From assembly GCA_020054105.1 (NCBI GenBank), contig JAGVLW010000080.1:1-34405 (forward strand): a DNA stretch of 34,405 bases. Direction: 5' to 3'. How positions within the stretch are numbered: position 1 is the first letter of the stretch; the number at the start of each line of letters is the position of its first letter. Origin of the DNA: Alphaproteobacteria bacterium (lineage in GTDB: Bacteria > Pseudomonadota > Alphaproteobacteria > Rickettsiales > SXRF01). A program made the translations under genes and the position numbers. Below are positions 1-8,970 of the stretch, piece after piece. The notes below the pieces were generated by a model. That model made no database searches and was not told where the DNA came from. It was given only the letters and a program-made list of their open reading frames with translations.

Positions 1-123
1 ATAGTATATAAAATATACCATGTATGCTCAGCTTAGCCGATAGGGCATAAAAAACAAATGCTGATCTGCATTATCTGAAGCAATCATACTTATTAGTCTA
101 GGAGAAAATATGTAGGATATTTT

Positions 124-151
124 CCCGGCACAGGCGAGTAACCGTGCCGGG
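124..151. other. GC-rich hairpin downstream of the SH3 gene
   Basis: Perfect 8-bp arms (CCCGGCAC at 124-131, GTGCCGGG at 144-151) with a 12-nt loop lie just beyond the stop codon of the minus-strand SH3 gene. Neither strand has a T-run after the stem, so this is a 3' hairpin rather than a clear intrinsic terminator. The remaining 123 bases at the left edge are AT-rich and show no gene. Confidence 0.5.
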
Positions 152-167
152 CAAAACGAAAAATGCG

Positions 168-650
168 CTAATCGAACTCCTCGTCGGCATAGACGCCCCA
201 GAGGTATTTTTTCTCCATCCAGCCCTTGCGGCCGGTCACCTGGATACGGCACCAGTCCTTGTTGCATTCCATCAGCCGGCCGATGACGGTGGGTTCGAGC
301 TTGAGCAGCGGCTTGGCATCGGCGGCATAATCGATGCGCAATATCTGCGGCGCCTTGCCTTTGATCATGACGTTGCGCTTGCCTTCGAGCATGGTTTTGT
401 GCACCCAGCCGCTGGTGCCCTCCCCGTCGCGGATCTTGCGCCAGAGGTCGTATTCCTCGATGACCTCCACCGGCATGCCGGCGCGGCGATATACCCATTG
501 GATCGGGTAGCGCGTGCCCGGCCCGGTGCGGACGTTGGCCTCGTCGTTTTTAAGCGCCACGAAGCGCGGCAGCGGCAGGCCGGAATTATTGGCGGCAAGC
601 AGCGGCCACGCGCCCATCATCATCAGCATTGCCAACGCCCACATCCTCAT
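168..650 (-). CDS. Secreted SH3-like domain protein
   Basis: A 160-residue exported protein. Residues 1-19 look like a signal peptide (Met-rich hydrophobic core ending Leu-Ala-Ala). The mature part has the pattern of alphaproteobacterial bacterial-SH3 proteins: a first module with the typical 'ANVRTGPGTRYPIQWVY' stretch (residues ~39-55) and a second around residues 110-155 with paired cysteines in 'CNKDWC'. Such proteins usually sit in the periplasm and are thought to bind peptidoglycan or peptides, but no catalytic residues are visible. It follows the MoeB-like gene on the same strand after about 40 nt. The family call is good; the molecular role is not established. Confidence 0.8.
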   Translation of the reverse strand: MRMWALAMLMMMGAWPLLAANNSGLPLPRFVALKNDEANVRTGPGTRYPIQWVYRRAGMPVEVIEEYDLWRKIRDGEGTSGWVHKTMLEGKRNVMIKGKAPQILRIDYAADAKPLLKLEPTVIGRLMECNKDWCRIQVTGRKGWMEKKYLWGVYADEEFD

Positions 651-689
651 GGTTAATTTCTAAACCGATGCGGCATTTCTTGCAAGGCT

Positions 690-1442
690 TTAGGCGCAGG
701 CGGAGCAGGCGCTGTCGCGTAACAATCCTACCTTGCGAACATGCATCGAAAGCGCATCGACGACCACGACAAAGCCGGAAAGCGACTGGCCGATGCCAAG
801 CAATTCCTTAATCGCCTCCAGCGCCTGCATGCTTCCCAGCATCCCCGCCAGCGGGCCGATAATGCCTTCCTGCGCGCAGGTGATCTCGCGCTCCGGCAAG
901 CCTGGAACCAGGCAGCGATAGCACGGGTGCGGCGCGCCCAGATACGGTTTGAACGTCGCAAGCTGCGCGGAAAAGCCGCTGATCGCCGCCGAGACAAGCG
1001 GCTTTTTTTCCTGCCTGCAGGCGTCGCTGATGGCAAAGCGCGTGGCGAAATTATCGCTGCCGTCGAGCACGATGTCGAACCCGCGCACCAGCTCCCGCGC
1101 ATTATTTTCATCCAATCGCTTTTCGAATATCTCCACCGCGCAGTCGGGGTTGACCTCATGGATGCGGTCATACGCCGCCTGCGCCTTGGCGCGGCCGATA
1201 TCGGCCGTCTCGAATAATATTTGCCGCTGCAAATTGGAAAGCTCGACGCGGTCGGATTCGACGATGCCAACCCTGCCCACGCCCGCCGCCGCAAGGTAAG
1301 CAAGCGCGGCGCTGCCCAGCCCGCCAGCGCCGATCACCAGCGCAGAACAAGCCAACAGTTTTTCCTGGCCGCGCGCGCCGATTTCAGGCAGCACAACATG
1401 GCGGGCATAGCGGCGTTTTTGTTCGTCGGTGAGTGAATCCAT
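690..1442 (-). CDS. MoeB/ThiF/HesA-family adenylyltransferase (E1-like)
   Basis: A 250-residue ATP-dependent adenylating enzyme of the E1 superfamily, which activates the C-terminal glycine of a ubiquitin-like sulfur carrier (MoaD or ThiS) for molybdopterin or thiamine synthesis. Visible features are the nucleotide-binding GAGGLGS loop (residues 38-44), the 'NLQRQ' adenylation segment (~70-74), the 'DGSDNFATR' motif, a structural zinc site made of C174/C177 and C246/C249, and C189 at the position of the ThiF/MoeB cysteine. Length is normal for MoeB without a rhodanese domain. No MoaD or ThiS gene is nearby, so the partner carrier is unknown and I leave the symbol blank. It is divergent from the membrane protein at 1532. 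Confidence 0.9.
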   Translation of the reverse strand: MDSLTDEQKRRYARHVVLPEIGARGQEKLLACSALVIGAGGLGSAALAYLAAAGVGRVGIVESDRVELSNLQRQILFETADIGRAKAQAAYDRIHEVNPDCAVEIFEKRLDENNARELVRGFDIVLDGSDNFATRFAISDACRQEKKPLVSAAISGFSAQLATFKPYLGAPHPCYRCLVPGLPEREITCAQEGIIGPLAGMLGSMQALEAIKELLGIGQSLSGFVVVVDALSMHVRKVGLLRDSACSACA

Positions 1443-1444
1443 AT

Positions 1445-1515
1445 GTCATCCTCGGCCTTGAGCCGAGGATCCATTCATTATATAGATGGATGCTCGGGTC
1501 AAGCCCGAGCATGAC
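1445..1515. repeat. Dispersed palindromic element between divergent genes
   Basis: The whole 71-bp segment is an imperfect palindrome running from GTCAT to ATGAC, and each ~30-nt arm folds into its own hairpin (for example CCTCGG/CCGAGG). Translated, it gives the 'VILGLEPRIH...GSSPSMT' signature often seen where alphaproteobacterial palindromic repeats are read as protein. It fills almost all of the gap between the moeB-like gene and the gene at 1532. Confidence 0.8.
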
Positions 1516-1531
1516 AAGCAAGAAAATTTAC

Positions 1532-2053
1532 ATGCCGCTCATCCTTAACATCAAATGGACGCTGGTCTACCTCCTGCTCATTCCTTTTGTGAACTGGGCG
1601 TTTAGCTGGACGCCGCTCTATGCGCTGCCCGACGGCGGCATGTGGTCGCCCTTCTCGCTGGTCGTCGGGCTGATATTAGTGTGCCGCGATTTCGCGCAGC
1701 GTGAGATCGGCCATTACATCTTCCTGCCGCTGATGATCGGCGTCGCCATTTCCTTCGCCATGGCGCCGCCGCAGATCGCCGCCGCCAGCGGCATCGCTTT
1801 CCTGGTGAGCGAGGCGGTGGACTGGGCAATGTATACGTTTACCAAAAAACCGCTCTCCACCCGCGTCATGCTTTCCAGCCTCGCCGGCGCGCCGGTGGAC
1901 AGCATCATTTACCTGGCCGGCGCCAACATGGCCATCCCCGGCCTGTTTAGCTGGTGGACGCTTGGCACCATGATTGTAAGCAAGCTGGTGGGCGCGTATG
2001 TGGTGTATCGAATATTGCGAAAACAGGAAACGGGTAACAGATCACAGATTTAA
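1532..2053 (+). CDS. VUT-family membrane protein (YhhQ/queuosine-precursor transporter-like)
   Basis: A 173-residue integral membrane protein with about five or six hydrophobic segments and the 'CRDFAQREIG' and 'DSIIYLAGA' patterns of the VUT/YhhQ family, whose characterised members import queuosine precursors. The open frame extends upstream to 1433, but those codons lie in the palindromic element at 1445-1515, so I place the start at the ATG at 1532 (ATG at 1511 is an alternative). The last residues (about 'QETGNRSQI') come from a heptamer repeat, so the C-terminus has been changed by the repeat. Substrate is inferred from family only. Confidence 0.75.
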   Translation: MPLILNIKWTLVYLLLIPFVNWAFSWTPLYALPDGGMWSPFSLVVGLILVCRDFAQREIGHYIFLPLMIGVAISFAMAPPQIAAASGIAFLVSEAVDWAMYTFTKKPLSTRVMLSSLAGAPVDSIIYLAGANMAIPGLFSWWTLGTMIVSKLVGAYVVYRILRKQETGNRSQI

Positions 2054-2084
2054 CTCTGCTTCCCGTTACCTGTCATCTGTGACC
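2022..2084. repeat. Heptamer-array hairpin between convergent genes
   Basis: The left arm is made of 7-base words of the type GGTAACA/GATCACA (about 2034-2051) and pairs with the right arm at about 2061-2084. It overlaps the stop codon of the gene on the left and touches the stop codon of cysK on the right, so it could serve as a bidirectional 3' hairpin. The word is the same as in the repeat at 31316-31384. Confidence 0.75.
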
Positions 2085-3043
2085 TATTCTGCAAACAACT
2101 CCGTAGACAAATACCGTTCCGCACCGGATGCGGCGATGACGACGATGGTCTTGCCCGCCATGTCCGCCCGCGCGCCGACGCGCAGCGCCGCCGCAATCGT
2201 CGCGCCCGAGGAAATCCCCACCGGCAGGCCTTCGAGCTTGGCCGCCTTGCGGGCGGTGGCGAAGGACTCCTGATTGCCGACGGTGACGATCTCGTCGATC
2301 ACCTCGCGCTGTAAAATATCTGGGATGAAGCCGGCGCCAATGCCCTGGATTTTATGCGGGCCGGGCTTGCCGCCGGAGAGCACCGGGCTGTCCTCGGGTT
2401 CGACGGCGATGATTTTCACCGACGGTTTTTTCGCCTTCAGCGCCGAGCCGGTGCCGGTGATGCAGCCGCCGGTGCCGACGCCGGAGATGAAGACGTCGAC
2501 TTTGCCGCCGGTGTCGCGCCAGATTTCCTCGGCGGTGGTGCGGCGGTGGATGGCGGGATTCGCCTCGTTCTTAAATTGCTGCAGCATGAGGGCGTTTTTA
2601 TTGCCGGCGAGAATTTCCTCAGCGCGGGCGATCGCCCCTTTCATGCCCTGCTCCTTGGGCGTAAGCACCAGCTCGACGCCCATCAGCGTCAGCATCTTGC
2701 GCCGCTCCAGCGACATGCTTTCGGGCATGGTGAGGATGAGCTTATAGCCCTTGGCGGCGCAGATGAACGCGAGCCCGATGCCGGTATTGCCGGAGGTCGG
2801 CTCGACGAACACCGTATCCTTGCCGACTTTCCCCGACGCTTCCGCCGCCTCGATCATGGAAAGCGCGATGCGGTCTTTCACCGAGGAAAGCGGGTTAAAA
2901 AACTCCGCCTTCACCAACACGTCGGCGACGCATCCCGCCTCTTTCGCCAGCGTGTGCAAACGAATGAGCGGCGTATTGCCGATGGTTTCGATGATGTTGT
3001 CGTAAATGCGCCCGCGGCCGGGTGCGTCGAGTGTCGTGGTCAT
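2084..3043 (-). CDS. cysK: Cysteine synthase A (O-acetylserine sulfhydrylase)
   Basis: A 319-residue PLP enzyme that makes cysteine from O-acetylserine and sulfide. The PLP lysine is K56 in 'PLSSVKDR', the substrate loop is TSGNTG (residues 83-88), and the 'GVGTGG' phosphate-binding loop and '[17 protein letters not shown]' segment are present. Length matches bacterial CysK. Its ATG overlaps the dut stop codon in an ATGA junction, so the two are probably translationally coupled. A sulfate importer (cysA/cysW/cysT) lies at the other end of the window but is not linked. CysM is less likely because of the Gly-rich active-site loops, though the two are close. Confidence 0.93.
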   Translation of the reverse strand: MTTTLDAPGRGRIYDNIIETIGNTPLIRLHTLAKEAGCVADVLVKAEFFNPLSSVKDRIALSMIEAAEASGKVGKDTVFVEPTSGNTGIGLAFICAAKGYKLILTMPESMSLERRKMLTLMGVELVLTPKEQGMKGAIARAEEILAGNKNALMLQQFKNEANPAIHRRTTAEEIWRDTGGKVDVFISGVGTGGCITGTGSALKAKKPSVKIIAVEPEDSPVLSGGKPGPHKIQGIGAGFIPDILQREVIDEIVTVGNQESFATARKAAKLEGLPVGISSGATIAAALRVGARADMAGKTIVVIAASGAERYLSTELFAE

Positions 3044-3516
3044 GCAGCGTCCTTTTTCGTTTTTTGCACACCAGTCGAGCCGAAACCGCCCTGCCCGCGC
3101 GCCGTATCGTCGAGCGCGTCGGCAACCTGCCAGCTGGCGCGCACGACCGGCGCGATCACCATCTGGGCGATGCGCATGCCGCGCTCGACGGTGAAACTCT
3201 CCTGTCCGAGATTAATAAGCAATATCTTTATTTCCCCACGGTAATCGGCGTCGATGGTGCCCGGCGTGTTGACCAGCGAAATGCCGTGCTTGAGCGCCAG
3301 GCCCGAGCGCGGCCGTATCTGCGCCTCGAAGCCGTCCGGCAGGGCGATGGCGATGCCGGTGGGAACCAGCAGCCGCTGCATCGGCAAAAGCGCAAGCGGC
3401 GCAGCCACCGCCGCCATCAAATCCATCCCGGCGCTGTGCGCGGTGGCATAATCCGGCAGCGGCAGATCCTTGCCGTGGGGCAGTTGTGTGATGCTTACTT
3501 GAATGTTTACGCTCAT
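3040..3516 (-). CDS. dut: Deoxyuridine 5'-triphosphate nucleotidohydrolase (dUTPase)
   Basis: A 158-residue homotrimeric dUTPase that hydrolyses dUTP to dUMP, keeping uracil out of DNA and supplying the dTMP pathway. Its conserved motifs are in order: 'HSAGMDLMA' (motif 1), '[10 protein letters not shown]' (motif 2), '[11 protein letters not shown]' (motif 3, catalytic Asp), '[10 protein letters not shown]' (motif 4) and the Gly-rich '[10 protein letters not shown]' tail (motif 5). The frame is open to 3579, but the ATG at 3516 has a GAGGGT ribosome-binding site and fits family N-termini, so I choose it. Its end overlaps cysK by 4 nt. Confidence 0.93.
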   Translation of the reverse strand: MSVNIQVSITQLPHGKDLPLPDYATAHSAGMDLMAAVAAPLALLPMQRLLVPTGIAIALPDGFEAQIRPRSGLALKHGISLVNTPGTIDADYRGEIKILLINLGQESFTVERGMRIAQMVIAPVVRASWQVADALDDTARGQGGFGSTGVQKTKKDAA

Positions 3517-3535
3517 TATCTTTACCCTCAAATAA

Positions 3536-3871
3536 TTATTTCTTTCCCAATGCTTTTCTGAATTGCTCACTTCCGGCAAAATTTACCCGCTCGGCAAGCG
3601 CTTCCATATCCAATAAATCAAGAGAACAGGAACGTGTGTGTATCATACCCGCGATAGAATCTTCCATTTGGTAGTTATCTACTACCATGAAAGGGCTGAG
3701 CAAATGGGAAATTACGCTAATCTGCGGGCTAAAATCCATTTCATCGCTTGCGATTTTTATCTCCAGCATATTTTTGGCACGATTGACTCTCATGCGATTC
3801 ACATACATCGCATTTAAAATAACTGCCGCCTCGTCGCGCGTCATTCCATCCGCTAAGTCACGCTCTACCAT
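3536..3871 (-). CDS. Unknown protein between coaBC and dut
   Basis: A 111-residue protein I do not recognise. It is soluble, mixed alpha/beta, with no signal peptide or membrane segment and a basic C-terminus (GKK). The first residues include '[24 protein letters not shown]', which looks helical. It starts inside the last codons of coaBC (14-nt overlap) and ends 19 nt before dut starts, so it is almost certainly in the mutS-coaBC-dut-cysK transcription unit. Codon use is less GC-biased than its neighbours, which may indicate a recent arrival. Confidence 0.6.
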   Translation of the reverse strand: MVERDLADGMTRDEAAVILNAMYVNRMRVNRAKNMLEIKIASDEMDFSPQISVISHLLSPFMVVDNYQMEDSIAGMIHTRSCSLDLLDMEALAERVNFAGSEQFRKALGKK

Positions 3872-5066
3872 CCGATGCCTTCTTTCTCAGATGCGCGATC
3901 ATTTTCTCCACCAGTTTTTCCGCCAGTTTTTCCTTGCTCATGCGCGGCCATGGCTCGGTTTTTTTCGACGTGATCAACGTGATTTTATTGTTGTCCTCGC
4001 CGAAAATCTTACCGTCCGACACGTCGTTGGCGACGATCCAGTCGCAGCCTTTTTCTTTGCGTTTTTCCGCACCGAGCTTTGCAGCGTTGCCGGTTTCGGC
4101 GGCGAAGCCGATCACCAGTTTCGGGCGTTTCTTATGGGTGGAAATATGCCTGAGTATATCGGGATTTTCAACCAGCGAAAATTCCGGCGCCTTGCCTTTC
4201 GCTTTTTTTATTTTCTGCGCCGACGGTGTCACACGCCAATCACCCACCGCAGCGGCGCACACGGCGATATCCGCCGGCAAGGCTTTCTCGCACGCCGCCA
4301 GCATCTCGGCGGCGGTAGTGACATGTTTTACGCTCACGCCGGCGGGATCGGGCAACGCTGTCGGCCCGCTCACGAGCGTCACCTTCGCGCCGGCCGCCGC
4401 CAGCGCGCGCGCAATCGCATGGCCCTGCTTGCCCGACGAGCGGTTGGCGATATAGCGCACCGGGTCGATCGCCTCATGCGTCGGGCCGGAAGTGACCAGC
4501 GCCTTGATTCCCTTGAGCGCCAAGTAACCAGTACCAAGCACCGCTTCTATTTTCTTCACAATCGCTTCCGGCTCGGCCATACGCCCGGCGCCGACTTCGC
4601 CGCAGGCGAGCATCCCCACGCCCGGCTCGATGATTTCCGCGCCGTCCTTGACGAGCTGCGCGACGTTGCGCTGCGTCGCCGGATGAATCCACATCTGCGT
4701 GTTCATGGCGGGCGCTACCAGCAGTTTTTTATTATTGGCAAGCAACGTGGCCGACGCCATGTCGTCGGCGATGCCATGCACCATTTTTGCAATAAGGTCG
4801 GCGCTGGCGGGTGCGACGACGATCAGATCGGTCTCGCGCGAAAAGCGTATGTGCCACATGTCGCGCATTTCGTCGGGCGCGAAAATATCGGTCGAGACTT
4901 TATGGCCGGAAAGCTTCTCGATCTCCTTCAGCGACACGAATTTCGCGCCGCCTGCGGTGACGATGACATGCACGCCGATTTTTTTCGCGCGCAATTGGCG
5001 GATTAATTCCGGTGCCTTGATCGCCGCGATGCTGCCGCTGACGATGAGGGTGATGGATTTAGCCAT
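3858..5066 (-). CDS. coaBC: Bifunctional phosphopantothenoylcysteine decarboxylase / phosphopantothenate-cysteine ligase
   Basis: A 402-residue fusion for two steps of coenzyme A synthesis. The N-terminal FMN-dependent decarboxylase domain (CoaC, ~1-185) carries the 'PAMNTQMW' substrate clamp and the 'GMLACGEVGAGRM' loop with the catalytic cysteine. The C-terminal ligase domain (CoaB, ~188-395) has 'SGPTHEAIDPVRYIANRSSG' and 'AAAVGDWRV', typical of the CTP-dependent bacterial type, followed by the lysine-rich 'KIKKAKGK' loop. Length is normal. Its ATG overlaps the mutS stop by one base (TAATG), so it is probably co-translated with mutS. Confidence 0.95.
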   Translation of the reverse strand: MAKSITLIVSGSIAAIKAPELIRQLRAKKIGVHVIVTAGGAKFVSLKEIEKLSGHKVSTDIFAPDEMRDMWHIRFSRETDLIVVAPASADLIAKMVHGIADDMASATLLANNKKLLVAPAMNTQMWIHPATQRNVAQLVKDGAEIIEPGVGMLACGEVGAGRMAEPEAIVKKIEAVLGTGYLALKGIKALVTSGPTHEAIDPVRYIANRSSGKQGHAIARALAAAGAKVTLVSGPTALPDPAGVSVKHVTTAAEMLAACEKALPADIAVCAAAVGDWRVTPSAQKIKKAKGKAPEFSLVENPDILRHISTHKKRPKLVIGFAAETGNAAKLGAEKRKEKGCDWIVANDVSDGKIFGEDNNKITLITSKKTEPWPRMSKEKLAEKLVEKMIAHLRKKASDGRA

Positions 5067-7813
5067 TATTCCACCATGCCTTTCAACCGATACAACACAT
5101 CCAGCGCTTCTTTCGGCGATAACGTGTCGGGGTTGAGGGATTTTATTTCTTCGGCGAGCAATGCACTTTTCGCATCGATGGTGGGTACGGCCGGCGCGCT
5201 ATAGGAAAAAAGCGGCAGGCTGGCGGCGGGCGGGCCTTTGGCGGCTTGCTGCGCTTCCAGCTCGTGCAAAATATCGGCGGCGCGCGCGATGACGCCGCCC
5301 GGCAGCCCGGCGAGTTTCGCGACATGGATGCCGTAGGAGCGGTCGGCGGTGCCCGGCGCGACGGCGTGCAAAAACACCAGCTCGCCTTTCCATTCCTTCA
5401 CCTTCATCGTGTGACACGAAAGCGCCGGCAGGCTTTCGGTCAGGCCGGTGAGCTCGTGATAATGCGTGGCAAACAGCGCGCGCGATTTAATGGTGTTGTG
5501 CAGATGCTCGATGGTCGCCCAGGCGATGGAAAGCCCGTCGAACGTCGCCGTGCCCCGCCCGATTTCATCTAAAATAACCAGCGAGCGCGCCGTCGCCTGA
5601 TGCAGGATCGTCGCGGTTTCCACCATCTCGACCATGAAGGTCGAGCGCCCGCGCGCCAGGTCGTCGGCAGCGCCGACGCGCGAAAATAATTTATCGACGA
5701 CGCCGATATGCGCACGTTCCGCCGGCACGAAACTGCCCATCTGCGCGAGGATGGCGATCAAGGCGTTTTGCCGCAGGAAGGTCGATTTACCGGCCATGTT
5801 CGGGCCGGTCAGCAGCCATAGGCGCTGCGCTTCTTCGAGGTTGCAGTCATTGCCGACAAACTGCTCGCCGCTTTGCCTGGAAAGCGCCTGCTCGACCACC
5901 GGATGCCGCCCGTCTATGATGTCAAACGCCAGGCTGGTGTCGATTTTCGGGCGCGTGTAGCGGCGCGACACTGCCAGCTCGGCAAGCGCCGCATAGACGT
6001 CGATGGCGGCAAGCGCGCGGGCGGTGGCGGTGATGCGCGCTTTATCGGCAAGGATTTTTTCGCACAACTCCGCAAACAATTCCAGCTCGAGCTTGAGCGA
6101 GCGGTCGGCCGCCTCGCCGATCTTGCGCTCGAGCTCGGAAAGCTCGACCGTCGTGTAACGCAAATTATTGGCAAGCGTCTGGCGGTGGATGAACTCGGCG
6201 CTCACTTTCGACTGATGCGTCTGCGTGATCTCGATGAAATAGCCGAGCATGTGATTATGGCGGATCTTAAGCCCGCCGATGCCGGTTTGCTGCGCGTATT
6301 TCTGCTGCAGCGCCGCCACCATGCGCGCGCCCTCGTTTTTGAGCGCGCGCAGCTCGTCGAGCGCGGCATTGTAGCGGTCGGCGATGAAGCCGCCGTCGCG
6401 GGCAAACAAGCCGCATTCCGGCGAGATCGCCAGCTGCAAATTTTCGATGAGCGTTTCGTGACCGCCAAGCGCGTCGCGCAAGCCCGCCAGCCCGTCGGGA
6501 AGCTCCTGCTGCATTTCCAGTTGCAGGCGCGACTGGTGTGCCGCGCTTAAGCCGCCGGCAATGGAAAGCATGTCGCGCGGGCCGCCGCGGCCGAGCGCCA
6601 GGCGCGACAATGCGCGCTCGATGTCGGGGCACATTTTCAGCAGCGCGCGCAATTGCAGCCGCAGCGACGTCGCCTGCGTGAATAACTCCACATGATCCTG
6701 CCGCGCGCCGATCTTTGCCGCGTCGGTCAGCGGTGCGCTGAGCCAGGAAGCGAGCAGGCGCGCGCCGGCGGCGGTGACGGTTTCGTCGATGGTGGAAAAC
6801 AGGCTGCCGCGCTTGCCGCCCGAAAGCGTGGCCATGATTTCGAGGTTGCGCAAGGAAGCCGCATCGATCTGCATATGCTCGGCCGCGCGCTGCTGTTTCG
6901 GCGGGTCGAGGGAAACGGTGGCGTTTTTTTGCGTGAGCTGCACATAATCGAGCAGCGCGCCGCACGCAGCCGCCATGCTCGGTGAAAAATCGCCGAACGC
7001 CGCCAGCGAGCCGACGCGGTAATGCGAAAGCAGCAGCCGCTCGCAGCGGCGCGGGTCGAAAATGCTGGCGGGCTGGAGCGTCAGCTGCGCTTTCCAATCG
7101 GCAGGAACGACGTCGGCGCCGTTATCGGCCACCAGGATTTCGCGCGGGTCGATGCGCGCCAGCTCGGCGGCAAGGCCCGCCGCCGACAACGGCAACACAT
7201 GAAACTCGCCGGTCGAAAGCTCGATCCAGGCCAGCGCCGCCTCGCCTTGCGCCTGCGCCACCGCCGCCAGGAAATTCGACGTCCGCGCGGAAAGCAGCGA
7301 TTCCTCGGTGATGGTTCCCGGCGTGACGATGCGCACGACATCGCGCTGAACGATGGCTTTATAGCCGCCGCGCTTTTTCGCCTCGGCCGGGTCTTCCATC
7401 TGCTCGCAGATGGCGACTTTGCAACCTTCGCGGATGAGTTTTTCGAGATAGCTGTCGGCGCTATGCACCGGCACGCCGCACATCGGCACGTCCTGCCCGG
7501 CATGCTTGCCGCGCTTGGTCAGCGCAATGTCGAGGATCTGCGACGCCGCCTGGGCGTCGTCGAAAAACAGCTCGTAAAAATCACCCATGCGGTAAAACAG
7601 CAGATAGTCCCGATGCGCCGCCTTGAGCGCCAGATATTGCTGCATGGCGGGGGTAATTTTTTCCTCCCCCCCTTGAGGGGGGAGGTTAGGAGGGGGGGTC
7701 CCTCGAGAGTATTCGCCAGTCGTACCACCCCCCACCCCGCCCTCCCCCTCAAGGGGGGAGGGAGAAATCCCTTCCAAAACCGCCGTTTGCTTGCCTATCG
7801 CCATTGTCATCAA
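5066..7813 (-). CDS. mutS: DNA mismatch repair ATPase MutS
   Basis: A 915-residue MutS that recognises mispairs and insertion loops and then recruits MutL. The mismatch-reading Phe-X-Glu is F79-Y80-E81, the Walker A is '[10 protein letters not shown]', the Walker B region '[11 protein letters not shown]' and the 'ATHYHEL' switch are present. E. coli has the same Phe at residue 36; the ~43-residue shift is due to a translated palindromic repeat at about residues 17-50. The native N-terminus probably was the first ~15 residues joined to '[15 protein letters not shown]'. An alternative start at the Met of 'AMQQY' would avoid the repeat but would trim the usual N-terminus. First gene of the mutS-coaBC-dut-cysK unit. 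Confidence 0.95.
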   Translation of the reverse strand: MMTMAIGKQTAVLEGISPSPLEGEGGVGGGTTGEYSRGTPPPNLPPQGGEEKITPAMQQYLALKAAHRDYLLFYRMGDFYELFFDDAQAASQILDIALTKRGKHAGQDVPMCGVPVHSADSYLEKLIREGCKVAICEQMEDPAEAKKRGGYKAIVQRDVVRIVTPGTITEESLLSARTSNFLAAVAQAQGEAALAWIELSTGEFHVLPLSAAGLAAELARIDPREILVADNGADVVPADWKAQLTLQPASIFDPRRCERLLLSHYRVGSLAAFGDFSPSMAAACGALLDYVQLTQKNATVSLDPPKQQRAAEHMQIDAASLRNLEIMATLSGGKRGSLFSTIDETVTAAGARLLASWLSAPLTDAAKIGARQDHVELFTQATSLRLQLRALLKMCPDIERALSRLALGRGGPRDMLSIAGGLSAAHQSRLQLEMQQELPDGLAGLRDALGGHETLIENLQLAISPECGLFARDGGFIADRYNAALDELRALKNEGARMVAALQQKYAQQTGIGGLKIRHNHMLGYFIEITQTHQSKVSAEFIHRQTLANNLRYTTVELSELERKIGEAADRSLKLELELFAELCEKILADKARITATARALAAIDVYAALAELAVSRRYTRPKIDTSLAFDIIDGRHPVVEQALSRQSGEQFVGNDCNLEEAQRLWLLTGPNMAGKSTFLRQNALIAILAQMGSFVPAERAHIGVVDKLFSRVGAADDLARGRSTFMVEMVETATILHQATARSLVILDEIGRGTATFDGLSIAWATIEHLHNTIKSRALFATHYHELTGLTESLPALSCHTMKVKEWKGELVFLHAVAPGTADRSYGIHVAKLAGLPGGVIARAADILHELEAQQAAKGPPAASLPLFSYSAPAVPTIDAKSALLAEEIKSLNPDTLSPKEALDVLYRLKGMVE
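7661..7765. repeat. Palindromic '[10 protein letters not shown]'-type element inside mutS
   Basis: Two self-complementary C-rich/G-rich units (CCTCCCCCC-TTGA-GGGGGGAGG near 7663-7684 and a similar one near 7741-7762) flank a central spacer. It is read in frame in mutS as '[14 protein letters not shown]...[12 protein letters not shown]'. The same family occurs at 26906-27030 across the lgt/midA junction. Confidence 0.85.
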
Positions 7814-7841
7814 AACTTAATACACATTAAAGTTTGGGCAG

Positions 7842-7847
7842 TATAAT
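7842..7847 (+). promoter_or_regulatory. Candidate -10 element for the Gly/Arg-tail gene cluster
   Basis: A perfect TATAAT lies 31 nt upstream of the start codon at 7879 in the short divergent gap from mutS. No convincing -35 hexamer is seen at 17-nt spacing. Confidence 0.4.
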
Positions 7848-7858
7848 ATAGCGGACAA

Positions 7859-7883
7859 AGTTTGAAAGGGATAAAATCATGAC
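7859..7883 (+). repeat. Duplicated leader, copy 1 (matches 8403-8427)
   Basis: Twenty-five identical bases cover the AAAGGG ribosome-binding region, the start codon and the first base of codon 3 of copy A. The second copy sits at 8403-8427 in front of copy B. Sequence beyond diverges at once on both sides. Confidence 0.85.
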
Positions 7884-8391
7884 CGCCGACCCAAATCAGC
7901 CGCCAGCCGAAACTCCGGCGACCATCGCCAAGGCCATATTGGAATTCCCGATGGCGGGAGGCACGTTCGCCCAATTCCTGCAAACCGAGCTGGTATCTTC
8001 GGGCATCCATTGGGAAGCACGCGCGATCAAGCTTCCCCATGTCAGGAACATGTCCGCGCCGCCCATTTCCTTTAAAGGAACAGCCGCCCTGCAATTGCTG
8101 CTGGAGCGGATAGGTCAGGAAAATGGCCTCAAGCCTACCGCAAACGAAATGCATAATGCGCAACGGATTCTCTCGCAGTTAGGTAACCGCGAAGAAACCA
8201 TGGGCAACGAATCCGCGCAGGCATTGCGCCAGGGCGAAACGGCTGGCATCGCAAAATTTGCTTTCGAGTCCGGCACCGACACCCACGAAAGCCTCAGCCG
8301 CATCCAGGCGCTGTTCGAAAAACTTTCCGCGTCGCTCGACATCTCGCTGGATAAGGGCAAAGGTCCCGGCGGCAGGGGCGGGCGGGGATAA
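7879..8391 (+). CDS. Unknown protein with Gly/Arg tail (copy A)
   Basis: A 170-residue soluble protein of no family I recognise. The N-terminus has 'TPATIAKAILEF...GTFAQFLQ', which lines up with 'TPKQIAQDILNT...SSFQRLLS' of the next gene, indicating distant paralogy. A predicted helix near residues 140-157 precedes a Gly/Arg-rich end (PGGRGGRG). No signal peptide or membrane segment is visible. The region from 25 nt before to just after the ATG (7859-7883) is identical to the same region of copy B, and the last 24 nt are nearly identical to those of copies B and C. First of three tandem genes. Function unknown; the shared ends suggest one mechanism acts on all three. Confidence 0.65.
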   Translation: MTADPNQPPAETPATIAKAILEFPMAGGTFAQFLQTELVSSGIHWEARAIKLPHVRNMSAPPISFKGTAALQLLLERIGQENGLKPTANEMHNAQRILSQLGNREETMGNESAQALRQGETAGIAKFAFESGTDTHESLSRIQALFEKLSASLDISLDKGKGPGGRGGRG

Positions 8392-8402
8392 ACGGCCAAT
8401 AG

Positions 8403-8427
8403 AGTTTGAAAGGGATAAAATCATGAC
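8403..8427 (+). repeat. Duplicated leader, copy 2 (matches 7859-7883)
   Basis: Identical 25-base copy of the leader of the preceding gene; it fixes the start of copy B at the ATG at 8423 rather than at the longer open frame from 8258. Confidence 0.85.
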
Positions 8428-8968
8428 TTCCTCCATTGCCCCATCCAATTTCAGAACCCCCAAACAGATCGCACAAGACATTTTAAACACTCAGCTCGCA
8501 GACTCATCTTTCCAACGATTGCTTTCACGATATTCCGTCGAGGATACTGATGAAGGTCACATGAATTTCGACAAAAACTGTGTTGAATTGCTGGGAAATT
8601 TAGAGGCAATCGCCACTGGAAGAACATCCACTTTATCGCTGGGTGATGAGGTAATGAATCTAATCGAAGAGATCGCCAAAGATTGCGAGCTTAACGCTCA
8701 GAGGTTTAATAAATCCATACATCCCGAAACTAGAGGCGGGGACGGCCTTATAGAAATGCTGTTGCGGCAAAGAGGAGCGAGAAAGCGCGGTCTTACAGAA
8801 CCAACAGCGGCAGAACATGAGTCTTTTGATGCCGACGCAACAAATAGTTATTATGCGGAAAAGCGCCTGGCGAAGGCGATTCACGAAAAAATGCCCCCAC
8901 TTTTTACTGAGCTCATCCAAGCCCTGAAGCGCGAGCAAGGTAGAGGCGGCAGGGGCGGGCGGGAATAA
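8423..8968 (+). CDS. Unknown protein with Gly/Arg tail (copy B)
   Basis: A 181-residue soluble protein, unrecognised. It shares with copy A the N-terminal 'TPxxIAxxIL' pattern and with copies A and C a C-terminal helix followed by a Gly/Arg tail (GRGGRGGRE). The middle is acidic and helical, with 'SYYAEKRLAKAIHEKMPPLFTELIQ' near the end. The start at 8423 is chosen because the leader duplicates that of copy A. The DNA is more AT-rich than copies A and C except for the GC-rich 3' end, as if an unlike body lies between conserved ends. Confidence 0.65.
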   Translation: MTSSIAPSNFRTPKQIAQDILNTQLADSSFQRLLSRYSVEDTDEGHMNFDKNCVELLGNLEAIATGRTSTLSLGDEVMNLIEEIAKDCELNAQRFNKSIHPETRGGDGLIEMLLRQRGARKRGLTEPTAAEHESFDADATNSYYAEKRLAKAIHEKMPPLFTELIQALKREQGRGGRGGRE

Positions 8969-8970
8969 TT

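Noticed and set aside
124..151. Rho-independent terminator
   Set aside because: No T-run follows the stem on either strand.
144..656. Long open frame on the plus strand opposite the SH3 gene
   Set aside because: Shadow of a high-GC gene; no family features, while the minus-strand frame has a signal peptide and SH3 motif.
1433..1531. First 33 codons of the open frame before the VUT-like protein
   Set aside because: They translate the palindromic repeat; the family-like protein begins at the ATG at 1532.
8258..8422. Upstream extension of copy B of the Gly/Arg-tail genes
   Set aside because: It lies within copy A; the duplicated leader fixes the start at 8423.
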